This document shows, in pieces, positions 46,207 to 58,129 of a stretch of DNA of 64,000 nt. Location: positions 16,811,927 to 16,875,926 of the forward strand of contig JANJXV010000024.1 of assembly GCA_024803745.1 (NCBI GenBank), in the 5' to 3' direction. The notes beneath the pieces were generated by a model that was given only the letters and a program-made list of their open reading frames with translations, made no database searches and was not told the origin of the DNA. Source of the DNA: Megascapheus bottae (taxonomy: Eukaryota; Chordata; Mammalia; Rodentia; Geomyidae). The position numbers were made by a program, and so were the translations under genes. Each line of letters starts with the position of its first letter. Position 1 is the first letter of the stretch.

Positions 46207-48859
46207 TTTTAAGAATTCTTAATAGACAGGATCTTAGTTTGGGAATGAGGAAAACAACAATGTTTCTGAAAGTACAAGTAAGAATTGAGTTCATCTGCCT
46301 ATGCCACATTTATTCCATTGAATATTAAATGCGGGTGAGAAATGAAGATGGCTTTTGGATGCTTTTATTTTAATTACCTCCCTGGCCACTTAAATTTCCT
46401 TCTTTTAATTCATTTCAGCTGTTTAATCCTACTAACCAACTAATATACATCTTTTCTACCATCTCTTCTTTCTTTCTGTGACTACCTTTTGTAAATATTT
46501 ATAAATCTAAAAGAAGGAATGTCTAGATGTGATTAGTAGGGTAAAAGAGATAGTATAGAGCAAATTCAGTCCTCTTTAAAGAGATCATGCATACATTTTA
46601 TTTTATTTCTAGAAAGTATCATGAAATCACTGTGCCAAATGCTATTATTTCATGGTATACATTTTTTTGTCTTTAAAAAAGAAATGTGAGAAACCTAACA
46701 ACCAGAAAGCCAATCCAGATTCTATTTGATTAATTTTCTAGCAAATATTGCCACCATTTGAGGATTTAAAAGAAAGTGGCACTGATTAAGAAATTAAACA
46801 TTTATCCTATCCAAACTATAACCTCAAGAAATGTTTGGAACTCTGGACCTCGGCCTTCATGAGCTATTCTAATAAAAAGAAATGAATCTCAAAAATGTAA
46901 TATGATGTGAAAGACACTGGCATGGAATGCTTGCACTGTTACTATGCCATGTTTTAAAGGAAAAGCTTGAAAAGTGTATTTGGGAATGTACACTATAATG
47001 GCAAAACTACAAGAAAAAGACAGAGTAATACAACCATCCCCCAGTTCAGGCCTAGTGATTATTTAGAGGCATTTGAAAGGCATGGGACTGAAAGGAGACA
47101 CTAAGATGCTGGTGCTATTTTGAAAAGTAGGAATATGACTATTATTACTTTTTCAGGCCATCTTACACTTTACATCTATTTTCAAGTATAATAGAATTCA
47201 AGATAAAAGTCTTTTTTAAATTTGAAAGCATGAACCAAAACAATTGAAATCTCTCATTTCCTGTGGTTTTCTTTATCGGCTGAAAAATGAGGTCCTCAGC
47301 TCAAAGACCTTTACAAACACATATGAGGAGATCAGGTGGGAGAAAGGCAAACATGAAATCAGACATCACTTCCTGAGTAATCTTCAAAGTAGTCTTCCCT
47401 CCCGTAAAAGTCACAACACTAGTATAAAAGTAAACCCCAAGAGAAAATAACAGCACATTTTATCTTTTTAATTCTACCTCCCCTCCTCAATCTGAGAGGC
47501 TTTCTCCATCCTTTACAATTGCCAACAACCCAAATGACTAATAGTATTAGCTATTAATCATTTTCTAAACGTTTTCTGACTCATACATATTTTATTTTCT
47601 TGGTTGTCTCCACTGTAATTTTTAATTGCCTTTTTTTAAGGGTCCTAAGGTAGAGAGTGGGAAGGAATTAAAGTTGAACTTTATGTGCATTTATGAAACC
47701 ACAGCATTTTGTGTATACCACATGTAAATGAAATCATATTTAAGATCCTGGAATGTTTCTATAAACTCCTTTAAACTTTGCAAACACAGAACAAGTTTGT
47801 TGGGCACATATGATTCATCTCAGTAGCTCAGGGTTTTCCCTCCTGATCACAAAACATGGCCTGAGAACTTGCTAAGAGCACTTGAGCAATTGGCAGAGTT
47901 GATTGCCTATGTGTGGAGAATATGCTTGCCTTTCACATTATGAAAGAAACTCCCTAGGGGGGTTTTGGTACATGAAAGAAGAATGGAAGTATGTGTGACT
48001 CATGTTGCCTCCAAACATTTGAGCACACTTTCAACCCACAGGAGGTTTTAACTCTTTAAGTTGGATCCTCAGTTAAAACCCTTGTTGAGGATAAGAGAGC
48101 TAATAGGCATGCCAATCAAAATAATAACAACGACAACAACAACAACAACAAATAGTTTACTGAGAGTTGTCTTTCTTAGCGACTGTGAGCCCCAAGCCTT
48201 CTCCTGGATGTCATCTGCACAGGACTATAGCTGTAGAAAGCTTTGGGCAGGACTCTAGTTGAGTAGCTCACTTACAAGCCTGGACTCTCTTTAGCCAATG
48301 CCTCATTGTCTTGAGTGACTGGTCACATGAAAGTGGAGTGACATAGTGGGGCACAGATACCTCAAACTTGAAATCCACTTACCTTCCACTGGCCTAGATG
48401 CTAATGGAAAACCCATACATAGAAGGAGTTCAGCTGAGTTTTGCCCTTTCAGGTGGTGAATGTTTTTATTCTATTGGCATTGTGAGCGCAGCATTCTTTT
48501 CCAAAATAAAGGAATGTAGGAGAAACAAGGGAAATAGGAAGACTTGTTATTTTGATCAGGGTGGGATATTTCATAACTGGACAAGTCATTAAACATTTAA
48601 AAAGTTTATCATTGCAAAATGGCAATTATATATAGCATGTATGTTAAAAAATCAGAATAGCAAAATTGCAGGCCCCAACCTGATTTAACTATTCAATTAT
48701 CCAGTTAATTACTCAGAGCAGTACTGTGGTTATCAACATAAAACAAATTTGTATTCGCTAAAGACACAGCTGTATTCCTATCCTCCTCCCCGACCCAGGC
48801 CTTTAACGCTCCTAAAAACATAACAAAATAAATTCTCATCCCAATAAAAGAGATGGCTC
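46207..48859. other. AT-rich intron sequence without recognised features
   Basis: About 2.6 kb with no young SINE. (AAC)n lies at 48124-48150. No exon was seen. Confidence 0.45.
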
Positions 48860-49052
48860 TTTTTTTTTTTTTTTAAACCAGTCCTGGGCTCGAGCTCAGG
48901 GCCTGAGCACTGTCCTTAGGCTTTCTCAAGGCTGGAGCTCTACCACTTGATCCTCAGCACCACTTGCAGCTTTTTTCTATGTACTGAGGAATCAAACCAG
49001 GGTCTTCGTGCATGTTAGGCAAGCACTCTACCACTAGGCCAAACTCCTGGCC
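48860..49052 (-). repeat. IDL-Geo SINE
   Basis: Antisense copy with T15 tail and a small deletion at the linker end (ctatgtactgagg). Confidence 0.92.
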
Positions 49053-49597
49053 CAGCTATTTTTCTTAAGCATGTTTTTTTCCGCTAAAAGATCTTATTAC
49101 ATTAGTAATATGACTATAAGCATTTTACTAGAAAATTTTAGGGAAGAAACTTCTTCTCGTTTCTTTTTATCTCATCTGTTAGACTTCAGGTATGTAAGTC
49201 CTCACCTATTTCATTTTTATTATGTTTGTGATACTTATTTCATTATTGTTTTATCTTGTTTTGCTTTGCTGAGTGTGGGGGAGGCTGTTTTCTTTTTTTT
49301 AATGTGAACTTTATCTGAAAAAACTAGAATATACGATGGCTATCTTGTAACTTAAATATACTGAGGCATCAGGACTCTAATGTTGAAGACTTTATAAACA
49401 GCTGCTTAGTAAAAGCCACAGCATCGCAAGAGTTTTCCTGGAATCTGTTTAATCTTATCATCCATACCACCATTTTAAGTACCATCTTTAAGCAATCATT
49501 CTGTGAATGGAAGAATAGTCCATTTTTTCCTGCTTTTTCACAATATGGACACAATCAGATAACCTCTGGATTTCTGGGATTGTTTGCCTGCATTTGG

Positions 49598-49644
<47 letters not shown>

Positions 49645-50250
49645 CCTGAGTGCACACACCATAAACCATCTCTTTCTCCTGAATGTTTGGTGAGTCATTT
49701 TCCTGCCAGCAATGCTGACCTTCCTTCAGAAAGATCAGACCCTTGCCCTAGTGTGTGTGACTGGAGATGAGCTAAGGCAGTCTCCAGGAAACATCACAGC
49801 ATGGCCCAGCATGAGGAAGAAACTTGGACTGGAGAGATTCAAACATTTTATTTAATAATGGGTTGTTTAGTAAATTGTTAGTAAATTGCTACAAGAGAAT
49901 GCACTTGATCAAAGTTCTATTAACCAGATGATTCAAAGGAACTTTGAGATCCCACACAATCTGAATCATCTTAGGACATCCCTTATCTTTGTGCTGTGGG
50001 CTTCAGGGCAGACTGGCTAAGGTCAGCCTGTGCTGAATTTTCACAGAAAGAGTGAGTGGATTGACCTGCTTTTATTACAGTGAAGGGCTAGGCTAGGTAT
50101 GCATTTTACTGGTCAGTGCTATCTCAAAGAATAGGTTTGAGTTTGGCATGTGTAAAAATCTGAAATGGTAACCCTTTGTCTTTACCAAAGCTCCTATTCC
50201 ATTTCAGGTATGTTAAGGAGTTTGTCCACCTTTTTAGCCCAATTCTGTTT
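49053..50250. other. Intron sequence with (GT)n
   Basis: Contains (GT)20 at 49601-49640. Nothing else recognised. Confidence 0.5.
49601..49640 (+). repeat. (GT)n microsatellite
   Basis: Twenty uninterrupted units. Confidence 0.95.
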
Positions 50251-50435
50251 AACAGTCTTGGGGCTTGAACTCAGGGCCTGTGCACTGTCCTTGGGCTTTT
50301 TCTTAAGGTTAGTGCTTTACCACTTGAGCCACAGCACCACTTCTGGCTTTTTCTGTGTATGTGGTACCAAGGAATCAAACCCGGGTCTTCGTGCATGCTA
50401 GGCAAGCACTCTACCACTAGGCCAAACTCCCGGCC
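50251..50435 (-). repeat. IDL-Geo SINE
   Basis: Antisense copy without a long T-tail; Geo part moderately diverged. Confidence 0.9.
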
Positions 50436-50628
50436 ATAAGATTGGAATTCTTATCCATTCTAGAAAACAGTTTATCAGTGCATATCAAAATCCTACAAAA
50501 TGATCATACTTTTATTGAACTCACAGATTCTAACCTTTGGATTTTCCGAAATAAATAATTGAACAGGTGGGAGAACAATTGTTCTATAATGATGTACTTT
50601 ATAGCTCTGTTTGGTTGTCAATATTGTT

Positions 50629-50829
50629 GGCAGTTGTGGTGGTAGAACTCAGGTTTCGGGCTTGCTTGGCAAATGCTCTACCACCAGAACCATATCTCCA
50701 GTTCTTTTTTGCTTTTAGTTTATATTTCAGATAGCTCACCTTTTGCCTGGAGGGCTATGAGTCAAAGATCCTCCTACAAACACCTCCCAAGTTACTGGGA
50801 TTGCAAACTTGCACTACCATGCCTGGCCC
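50629..50829 (-). repeat. Older B1/ID composite SINE
   Basis: Antisense ID part ggcttgcttggcaaatgctctaccacc followed by a B1 part ending agttactgggattgc. Confidence 0.6.
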
Positions 50830-51096
50830 TGAAGCAGTAAATTGATTACATAGATTATAGTTTTACCATATAATTTCCATACCTTTGTGGACTTAGATAT
50901 GTATACAAGGTACTATTTCTCTTGACATTCTATTTTGTTAATGTGTTAAGAAATAATCACAAGCACGGTCAGTTAAAGAAACTGCATAATGTAGAAATTA
51001 TGTGTAACTTAAGAAATTGTGTATAACATAATCCCACTTTCTTAAAAATGCAGATATCTATACCTACATAGGAAAATGTCATACTGAACAGATCAA
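50830..51096. other. AT-rich intron sequence
   Basis: Nothing recognised. Confidence 0.5.
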
Positions 51097-51113
51097 ATAG
51101 TCATCCTATTTCT

Positions 51114-51312
51114 TTTTTTTTTTTTTGCCAGTCCTGGGCTTGAGCTCAGGGCCTGAGCACTGTCGTTGGACTTTCTCAAGGCTAGAGCTCTACCACTTGA
51201 GCTTCAGCACCACTTCCGGCTTTCTTCTATGTATGTGGTACCAAGGAATCGAACCCGGGTCTACATGCATGCTAGGCAAGCACTTTAACCACTAGGCAAA
51301 ACTCCTGGCCCC
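51114..51312 (-). repeat. IDL-Geo SINE with perfect target-site duplication
   Basis: Complete copy flanked by atagtcatcctatttct at 51097-51113 and 51313-51329 (17 of 17 bases). Confidence 0.95.
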
Positions 51313-51418
51313 ATAGTCATCCTATTTCTATAGAGAGATATGATCCTAAAGAACTGATTTTGATTTTTGTCTTTATATAGTTTGCATTGTCTATTTGAAG
51401 ATAAAACAATAAGTGAGG

Positions 51419-51508
51419 GTTGAGGACATTCTCGAGGAGTAGAGCACTTGTCTAGCAAGCACAAGGCCCTAAGTTCATTCTTCAGTACTGAAAACAAACA
51501 ATAAGTAT
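51419..51508 (+). repeat. ID-like monomer
   Basis: ggagtagagcacttgtctagcaagc, acaaggccctaagttcattc, A-rich end; there is no Geo tail. Confidence 0.6.
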
Positions 51509-51548
51509 ATGCTACTTCTAGAAAAAAATTTAAAAGATGTTGAGTATA

Positions 51549-51982
51549 TGTACTGGAGTTTGAACTCAAGTATTTGTGTTTGCTAGAGAGGCACTCTACC
51601 ACTTGAGCCATACTCCCAGACCTTTCAGTTCTGGTTATTTTTGAAATAAGGTCTTACTTTCCCCCCCAGCTGACCTGGACTATTATTCTCCTATTTAGGC
51701 TTCTTATCATGGCTAGGATGCCAGGCACATACCAACATGCCTAGCTTTTTCTGTTGAGATGAAGTCTTGCAAACTTCTTTTTGTTCATACTGACCTAGAG
51801 CCATGATCTTCCTGATTTGAGCCTTCATGTGGATCGGTTGACAGGCACGCGCCACCGTAACAAGCTACTGGTTGAGATGGGTCTTGTGTGAATTTTGTGC
51901 AGGCTCACCTTAAGCTATGAGACTCTTGAGCTCTACCTCCCAAGTAATTAGAGTTACAGATGGGATCTACTGGCGCTTGGCT
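51549..51982 (-). repeat. B1/ID composite plus further B1 monomers in tandem
   Basis: An antisense ID part (ctagagaggcactctaccacttgagcc), then three B1-like units, each with a geminated '...gatgaagtcttgc / gggtcttgtg' style start. Confidence 0.5.
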
Positions 51983-52072
51983 AGATGTTTTCAGTTAGAT
52001 AACCTGTGGTAGAAACAGGAAGAACAGGATGCATAGGAAAATGCTAAGAGCGTAGAAACTACAGTTTGTTTT

Positions 52073-52074
<2 letters not shown>

Positions 52075-52109
<35 letters not shown>
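52075..52109 (+). repeat. (CA)n microsatellite
   Basis: About 17 units. Confidence 0.93.
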
Positions 52110-52110
<1 letters not shown>

Positions 52111-53165
52111 CACTTCACTTACAATAGTCAAAGTATAGATTTTTAAGCCACCAACAGATTATATCATGATTTAAAATACCAGAAACAATTTCTATTCTTT
52201 TGTTATTATAGTGATAGTTCTTTAAATTTGTGAACTTTGGTTTGTTCCTTTGTACAAGTAATAAAAGATAATTTACAAAGCTATCTGTGACAATTATGTC
52301 ACCCAGCAAAGAGGCTAACCAAGAGTGGTTGTCCATAAATTTTTAGTTTATATTAGGCTAGGAGAATTAGAAGAGATGATGGAGATGATCCAGTTGTTCA
52401 GATCACTTCTGTGATGAGAAATTCAAGAGGAGAAATAGTTGAGCCTGGCCTGGCAGAAGTGACAAACATACTTATTAGGAGAGCTAAAACCCAACAGTAC
52501 CTCAAAGCCAATACCGCAGGTAGAAGGAAGATGGAGGCATCCAGGATATTTCCAATTAAGTGGGACAGGAGGGCTTACACTAGATTCCATTAGGAGCAGA
52601 AGTCATGTGTTTAACCTAAGGATGCTCCATCTGGAGTTTGTGTGTCTCTTTCTTGTCTTAGAAAAAGAAGGTTCCAAGTAATATCTCTGCTTTCATGGTT
52701 GATCCAGCGATATAGAAAAGCAAACTAAGACTTTCTGTTTCATTAGCTTGGGAAGCAGTCATTAAGGACTCGTTTTCCCCTGCTGTGGTTAGAACTGTCT
52801 ACAGAGACATAAGCCAAGAGAATATTAGGCCAAGAATCTGAAGGTTGAAGCCAAGCCACCGGGAAGAACTTGCCACTGCCGAGGACCATGGACCATGTGA
52901 TTGAATTAGAAAGGAACACTCACATCCTGTCATGTTGTCACCTCAGACTTAAGTCTAAAATTGAGCTCATCTGTCCCCACAAAGCAGCCCTGTTGCTGAA
53001 CGTTCCAAATACCCACAAAAGATTCCATTTTTACAATACTTGATCATAATGAATCCATTATTCCATTTGATTGTCACATACTTAGAGACAAGAAAATTTA
53101 ACAGATTAATTAAAGGGCTGCTAGTTGCTAAGAGATTAGTTATTGTTCTAGAAGCCAAGTGCTAT
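52110..53165. other. Intron sequence
   Basis: Nothing recognised. Confidence 0.5.
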
Positions 53166-53274
53166 TTCTTTCTGTCTCTCTGTCTCTCTGTCTCTCTCTC
53201 TTTCTCTCCTCTCTCTTCCTCTCCTCTCTCTCTCTTCCCCCCCTCCTCTCTCTCCCCTCCCTCACTGTCTCTGA
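53166..53274 (+). repeat. Pyrimidine-rich (TC)n tract
   Basis: TC/TCTG/CCTC-rich with few G interruptions. Confidence 0.9.
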
Positions 53275-53811
53275 GTCCTAATACAATCATCCATTGGCTC
53301 CTCTATGACACAAACATATTTGTGGAAAATTACTTGTCAGTTTTACAAAATTACGAAGTGACATTTTATTTATATTGGCATCTGAATATTGTACACTAGC
53401 AGATTTTAGTATGAAGTCAGATTTTCTGAAGTAGCAAAGAGTCACCAGGAAACCTTCAAAAGGTTTAATCTTATTTTCTACGAGACATCTAAGTGTCATG
53501 TAGCATTCTTCTTATTGTTGTAAAAAGATGACACAGGTAAAGTCAGAGATCTAAGCTTACAAGTGGTAGTTTGTAAATCTAACACAGGCAGATTATCCCT
53601 AGTCATACGTGACTGAATAGATTTTAAGTCCCTGCTGTTTTGTTCTTCAGTTAGCATATTAGTTGGCAATGTAGCTATGTAAGAATTGTAAATAAATTCT
53701 AGAGATATGAAGCACAATTTTTGCCTGTTTTTAGTAACACTGTGTCATACACTCAAATATTAAGTACTCTTAAATATAATTATTTTTACCACATTTTAAA
53801 GAAGTATTATG
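53275..53811. other. AT-rich intron sequence
   Basis: Nothing recognised. Confidence 0.5.
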
Positions 53812-54041
53812 TGCCAAACACCAATGGCTCATACCTACAATCCTAGCTAGTCAGAAGGCAGAGAAAATCTGAGGATCACAGCTAGAAGACAGTCCAGTTC
53901 AAGTAGAAAAGTCCAAGAGATGCTTTCTCCAATTAACCACCAAAAAAAAGGAGCTGAACTACAGGTATGGTTCAAGTGGTACAGTGCTGGTCACAAATGA
54001 AAAAGCCAAACAAGAACACCAGGCATTATCAATACACACAT

Positions 54042-54080
<39 letters not shown>
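53812..54080 (+). repeat. 7SL/B1-head plus Geo-tail SINE ending in (CA)n
   Basis: Head caccaatggctcatacctacaatc, tail ggtatggttcaagtggtacag; the end has become (CA)n at 54045-54080. Confidence 0.8.
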
Positions 54081-54084
<4 letters not shown>

Positions 54085-54170
54085 AGTATTAATGTGAAAT
54101 GTTTGCATTTTGTAGATTTTTACTTGTAGGTATATAAGAAACATGATAAAATACTTTAAAAATAGTTGCT

Positions 54171-54172
54171 GT

Positions 54173-54221
<49 letters not shown>
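54171..54221 (+). repeat. (GT)n microsatellite
   Basis: About 24 units with one interruption. Confidence 0.93.
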
Positions 54222-54224
<3 letters not shown>

Positions 54225-54389
54225 GTCTTAATTCAGCCTATCCTTCATGAGAACTTGCTGAGTAGCCTAAGCTGGCCTCAATTTCCCTTCTCCCTCTGTC
54301 AGCCTCTCAAGTGCTGGGGTTACAGATGTGTACTTCATGCTGAACTAGTAAAAACACCTTTTGTATGTGCCAGTACTACTGGGTCTTGA

Positions 54390-54790
54390 GTTTTTTCAGT
54401 CAATGCTGGGGACCTACCATTTGAACTGCGTCGTTACTCCCAGCTTTTTAGTGGTTAATTGGGAATAAGAATCCTATGGATTTGGGCCAGGATTTTGGCC
54501 TGGTAGTAGAGTGCTTGCCTAGCATGCATGAAGACCCAGACCCAGGTTCGATTCCTCAGTACCACATACATAGAAAAAAGCCGGAAGTGGTGCTGAGTCT
54601 CAAGTGATAGAGTTCTGGCCTTCAGAAAGTCCAAGGACAGGGCTCAGGCCCTGAGCTCAAGCCCACGACTGGCCAAAAAAAAAAGAAGAATCTTATGGAT
54701 TTGCTTGCTGGGGCTGGCTTTGAACCACTGTCTTCAGATTTCAGCTTCCTAAGAAGCTAGGATTATTGGTGTAAGCCACTAGTAACCAGC
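54390..54790 (-). repeat. 7SL/B1-head plus Geo-tail SINE split by a younger SINE
   Basis: The antisense outer element runs from ttttttcagtcaatgctgg to gtaagccact. It is interrupted at 54484 by an IDL-Geo copy and resumes after the duplicated site. Confidence 0.8.
54484..54685 (+). repeat. IDL-Geo SINE nested in another SINE
   Basis: Complete copy. Flanks aagaatcctatggattt (54467) and aagaatcttatggattt (54686) form a 17-base duplication with one mismatch. The head contains a small duplication (gacccagacccaggttcg). Confidence 0.93.
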
Positions 54791-54924
54791 CTCTCAATGT
54801 TAATGAGCAACTTGGCTGATCAACACCAATGTATTGGTTTGGTAATGTATTGTGATGATTATTATTATTCGGTGACAGTACCTCCACAAATAATTCATGC
54901 AACACACTAAATCTTTTTAATAAG

Positions 54925-55020
54925 TCTTTTTTCCTTCCCTTCCCTTCCCTTCCCTTCCCTTCCCTTCCCTTCCCTTCCCTTCCCTTCTCTCCCTCCCTCC
55001 CTTCCTTCCTCCCTTTCCTC

Positions 55021-55069
<49 letters not shown>

Positions 55070-55096
55070 TTCCTTCCTTCCTTCCTTCCTTCCTTC

Positions 55097-55127
<31 letters not shown>

Positions 55128-55149
55128 TTTCTTTTCTTTCTTTCTTTCT
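54925..55149 (+). repeat. Homopyrimidine tract (CCTT)n/(CTTT)n
   Basis: 225 uninterrupted pyrimidines continuing imperfectly to about 55190. Its end is 490 bases upstream of the caldesmon exon at 55639. Confidence 0.95.
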
Positions 55150-55190
55150 GTCTTTCTATCTTTCTTTCTTGTGTTCTTTCTTTCTTTCTT

Positions 55191-55638
55191 GACAGTGTTT
55201 CACTACGTAGCCCAAACTTGTAATTCCCTTTGGCTGATTACAGGTACCAGGCTGCCATCCGTGTTTGAATTATTTGGCCCAACACTTGGGATTTGTACTT
55301 CTAAGCCTTACAGGTGATCATCAGTTTAGTGAAGAAAGCTAAATATACTACAGCCACAGTCTCAAAAGGGAGACAACTTTTGTTTAGATTCAACTTATTG
55401 GTTATTATAAGTTAGCCTTTATGATTACTAGATCAATGCATCCAAATACCCAAAAGTTTGAGAATAAATCAATTGGGTCACCAAACCTAAGACGCTGAAT
55501 GCTCCTTTCCAGTTCATGGCTCTTCCTGACAAGAAGTTGGTGTTAAAAAAAAAAAAAAAGTATTGGTGTCTCGGAGGCTGTCTTTGTGATGAGGGTGACT
55601 TTGTAATGAGGTTGGCATTATGTCTGTGTCATTTGCAG
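55191..55638. other. Intron just upstream of a caldesmon exon
   Basis: A15 run at about 55545-55559. The last 60 bases carry the acceptor region (tgtctgtgtcatttgcag). Confidence 0.6.
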
Positions 55639-55785
55639 AATTGCTTACCAGAGGAATGATGATGATGAAGAGGAAGCAGCCCGGGAGCGGCGGCGCCGGG
55701 CCCGGCAGGAAAGGCTGCGGCAGAAGCAGGAGGAAGAGTCCTTTGGTCAGGTGACTGACCAGGTGGAAGCTAATGCACAGAACAG
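55639..55785 (+). CDS. CALD1: Caldesmon shared N-terminal exon (myosin-binding region)
   Basis: The exon is preceded by the acceptor tttgcag and followed by the donor gtactt. Its first base, A, completes the previous codon. It then encodes 48 residues, beginning IAYQRNDDDEEEAARERRR and ending QVEANAQN, and leaves AG for the next exon. It is nearly identical to human caldesmon residues just after the start exon; the visible differences are few, such as F for L in EEESFGQ and A for V in VEANAQ. In the family this N-terminal part binds myosin S2 while the C-terminal part, outside this window, binds actin, calmodulin and tropomyosin. The sequence is highly charged and should be helical. Arg codons are mostly CGG, making the exon much more GC-rich than the surrounding intron. 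A 225-base homopyrimidine tract ends 490 bases upstream. Confidence 0.96.
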
Positions 55786-56175
55786 GTACTTTTGCCTTGA
55801 AGATGGAGACTCGTGGCTGTGTCTTGTCTGTCTGTTGGATGCTCTTTGTCCAGTCAGCCACTGCCTTCTCTGCCATTTTCCATCTGTCCCATGTATTTAT
55901 TTTGTGGCCACTTCCGACAAGTCGTATTAGACAATCCACTTTAGACAAGCACAGATGACTCTAAATACATACTATTTCCATTCCTATCTCAAGTGAACAC
56001 TTTTTTTTTAATAATCTGATAGGTTTTTTTTAAATTTACTAACGATGGCAGGTCATATCTTTAAATAAGGAAGATGCTTCACAATAGCATATTGGAACTA
56101 AAGATTATTTATTTGATGCAGTCCTATGTGCCTACCTGTAACAAAAAACACATGAATATTAAAATAAACATTCAT
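55786..56175. other. Intron sequence
   Basis: Nothing recognised beyond the donor at 55786. Confidence 0.5.
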
Positions 56176-56260
56176 TTGGGGGGGCCACAGGTAGTTAAGT
56201 ACTAAGGCTTAAACTCAGGGCCTTGGGTTTGCTAGGCAGGCAATCTGTTCCTGTTCCAGC

Positions 56261-56308
<48 letters not shown>

Positions 56309-56451
56309 GTGTATGTGTGTGTGTCTGTGTCTGTGTGTCTGTGTGTTACTTTTGGACTTTTGGGATGAAGTCTTGCTTCCTGGATCATAATCCTCCTATT
56401 TTAGGCTTCCCGTCTTAGCTGCAATGACAATCATGTACTTCCATGCTCAGC
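56176..56451 (-). repeat. Older B1/ID composite split by (GT)n
   Basis: ID part ttgggtttgctaggcaggcaatctg, then (GT)n at 56263-56346, then the B1 part gggatgaagtcttgcttcctgg. Confidence 0.6.
56263..56346 (+). repeat. (GT)n microsatellite, interrupted
   Basis: About 84 bases of GT with TGTC/TATG interruptions. Confidence 0.93.
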
Positions 56452-56472
56452 TTTCCTTTGAGAGAGTCGTGG

Positions 56473-56473
<1 letters not shown>

Positions 56474-56520
<47 letters not shown>
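56474..56520 (+). repeat. (GT)n microsatellite
   Basis: About 23 units. Confidence 0.95.
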
Positions 56521-56522
<2 letters not shown>

Positions 56523-56529
56523 ACATCTG

Positions 56530-56915
56530 TATGTGTGAGTGAATGAACTTAAGGACTTCAGCTCTTGCTCCATTTTTTGGTTCACAACTGCTGTTACTAC
56601 TTGAGCTGCTCCTCTACTAACGGCTTTCTCCTAGTCTCTCAGATTTGTCTGATCCTCAGATCCTAGCCCCCTGAATAGGTAGTGTTACGTGAAGTACTGA
56701 TATCTGGCTCTTGTAGACTTTTCAACCAGAGCTGACCTGAGACTCAGTTCTCCCCAGTTGTAGCCTCCCATAAAGTTAGTACAACAGGTGAGAGGTATGA
56801 GATGAAAAGGAGTCTCACAAACTTTTGCCAGGCTGGCCTTGAAACACCATCCTCCTGTACTCAGCCTTCTGAGTAATTAGGATTCCAACTGTAATTCACC
56901 TGTGCTCAGCTTTTT
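56530..56915 (-). repeat. Cluster of diverged B1/Geo-type SINE pieces
   Basis: Antisense pieces: ttgagctgctcctctac, gatcctcagatcctagcccc, ggctggccttgaaacacc, ctgagtaattaggattcc. Confidence 0.5.
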
Positions 56916-57088
56916 TTTTCTTCTTTTTTGCAATATGCAGCATGAACCAGTGTTCTATGATCATTGTATTATTTAGCAACATTCAGAATACTGTTAAATT
57001 TTATATGATTATTCAGATTCATTCAATCAATACATTTACTATTATATTTTCATCCTACTTAGGCCTCAGCAGAAATCAGAGAAGTTGA

Positions 57089-57414
57089 CACTATTATATA
57101 GTCTATATAATAGTGTAGACTATATACTAGTATACACCAGACTATTACATAGACTATAATCATATAGAATACTATATAATCTATTATGTAGTGTTTATAT
57201 AGTCTATAATATATATACATTATGTATGTTACATGTAATCTGATATGTGCATAATGTTATTGACTATATAATAGCATAACTATAATATTATATAGACTAT
57301 ATAATAGTCTATTATATAGACCATATATTATATAGATTATATGGTGGACTATAGACAGACTTACATACTATATAATAAACTACACATTAGTGTATTATAT
57401 AGATCATATAATAG
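57089..57414. repeat. AT-rich near-palindromic repeat island
   Basis: About 325 bases made of variants of tatagactatataatag and its reverse complement, in both orientations. Strong local inverted symmetry; no SINE structure. Confidence 0.85.
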
Positions 57415-57461
57415 TTTCAACTTCTTCAAACAGGACTTATGCTACGGAAATAGAATCACAC

Positions 57462-57710
57462 CAGGCACAGTGGCTAATGCCTGTAATCCTAACTACACAA
57501 GAGTCTGAGATCTGAGGATCATGGTTCAAAACCAGCCTGGGCACTAAAGTCCATGAGACTCTGATCTCCAATTAACCACTAGAAAACCAGAAGTGGTTGT
57601 GTAGCTCCTAGGGTAGGGCGGTAGCCTAGAACTGAAGAGCTAAGGACAGCACCCAGGTCCAGAGTTCAAGCCCCACGACCTACAAAAAAGAAAAGAAAAG
57701 AAAAAAATAG
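57462..57710 (+). repeat. 7SL/B1-head plus Geo-tail SINE
   Basis: Head aggcacagtggctaatgcctg, linker gatctccaattaaccactag, tail gggtagggcggtagcc ... gagttcaagccccacgacc. Confidence 0.9.
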
Positions 57711-58129
57711 AGTCTCAAAGTTAATTATATTAATGCTTTGTATATGTCATTTATATACCCCAAGGCTTAGAAAAGATAAGGTTATGGGATGGCAAAGGAA
57801 GAAAAAATAATTTAAGTTTAAACTATCAGCTGCTTAAATGTAATGGAACCTCACTGTAAGAACTTGCATGTGTATTTTGGCTTAGATTGTTTTGTGACCA
57901 TTGGAAAGGGCTAATGATAATTCCTTTATCTTACTGTTACTAGATAATTCTGAAGGAAAGGGGTCAGAGCCATCTGGCTCAAATTTGAGTGGCTGCATCA
58001 GGATTGTATGATGATCTTACAAAGGCTTGTGGGAAAGAGACATTCGGTAATGAATGTTATTGGTCAGGTGGAAACGTAAATAGAGTACACGTATACCTTT
58101 CTCCTAAGAATATTGTTAAACTTTAAGAA
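57711..58129. other. Intron sequence
   Basis: Nothing recognised. Confidence 0.5.
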
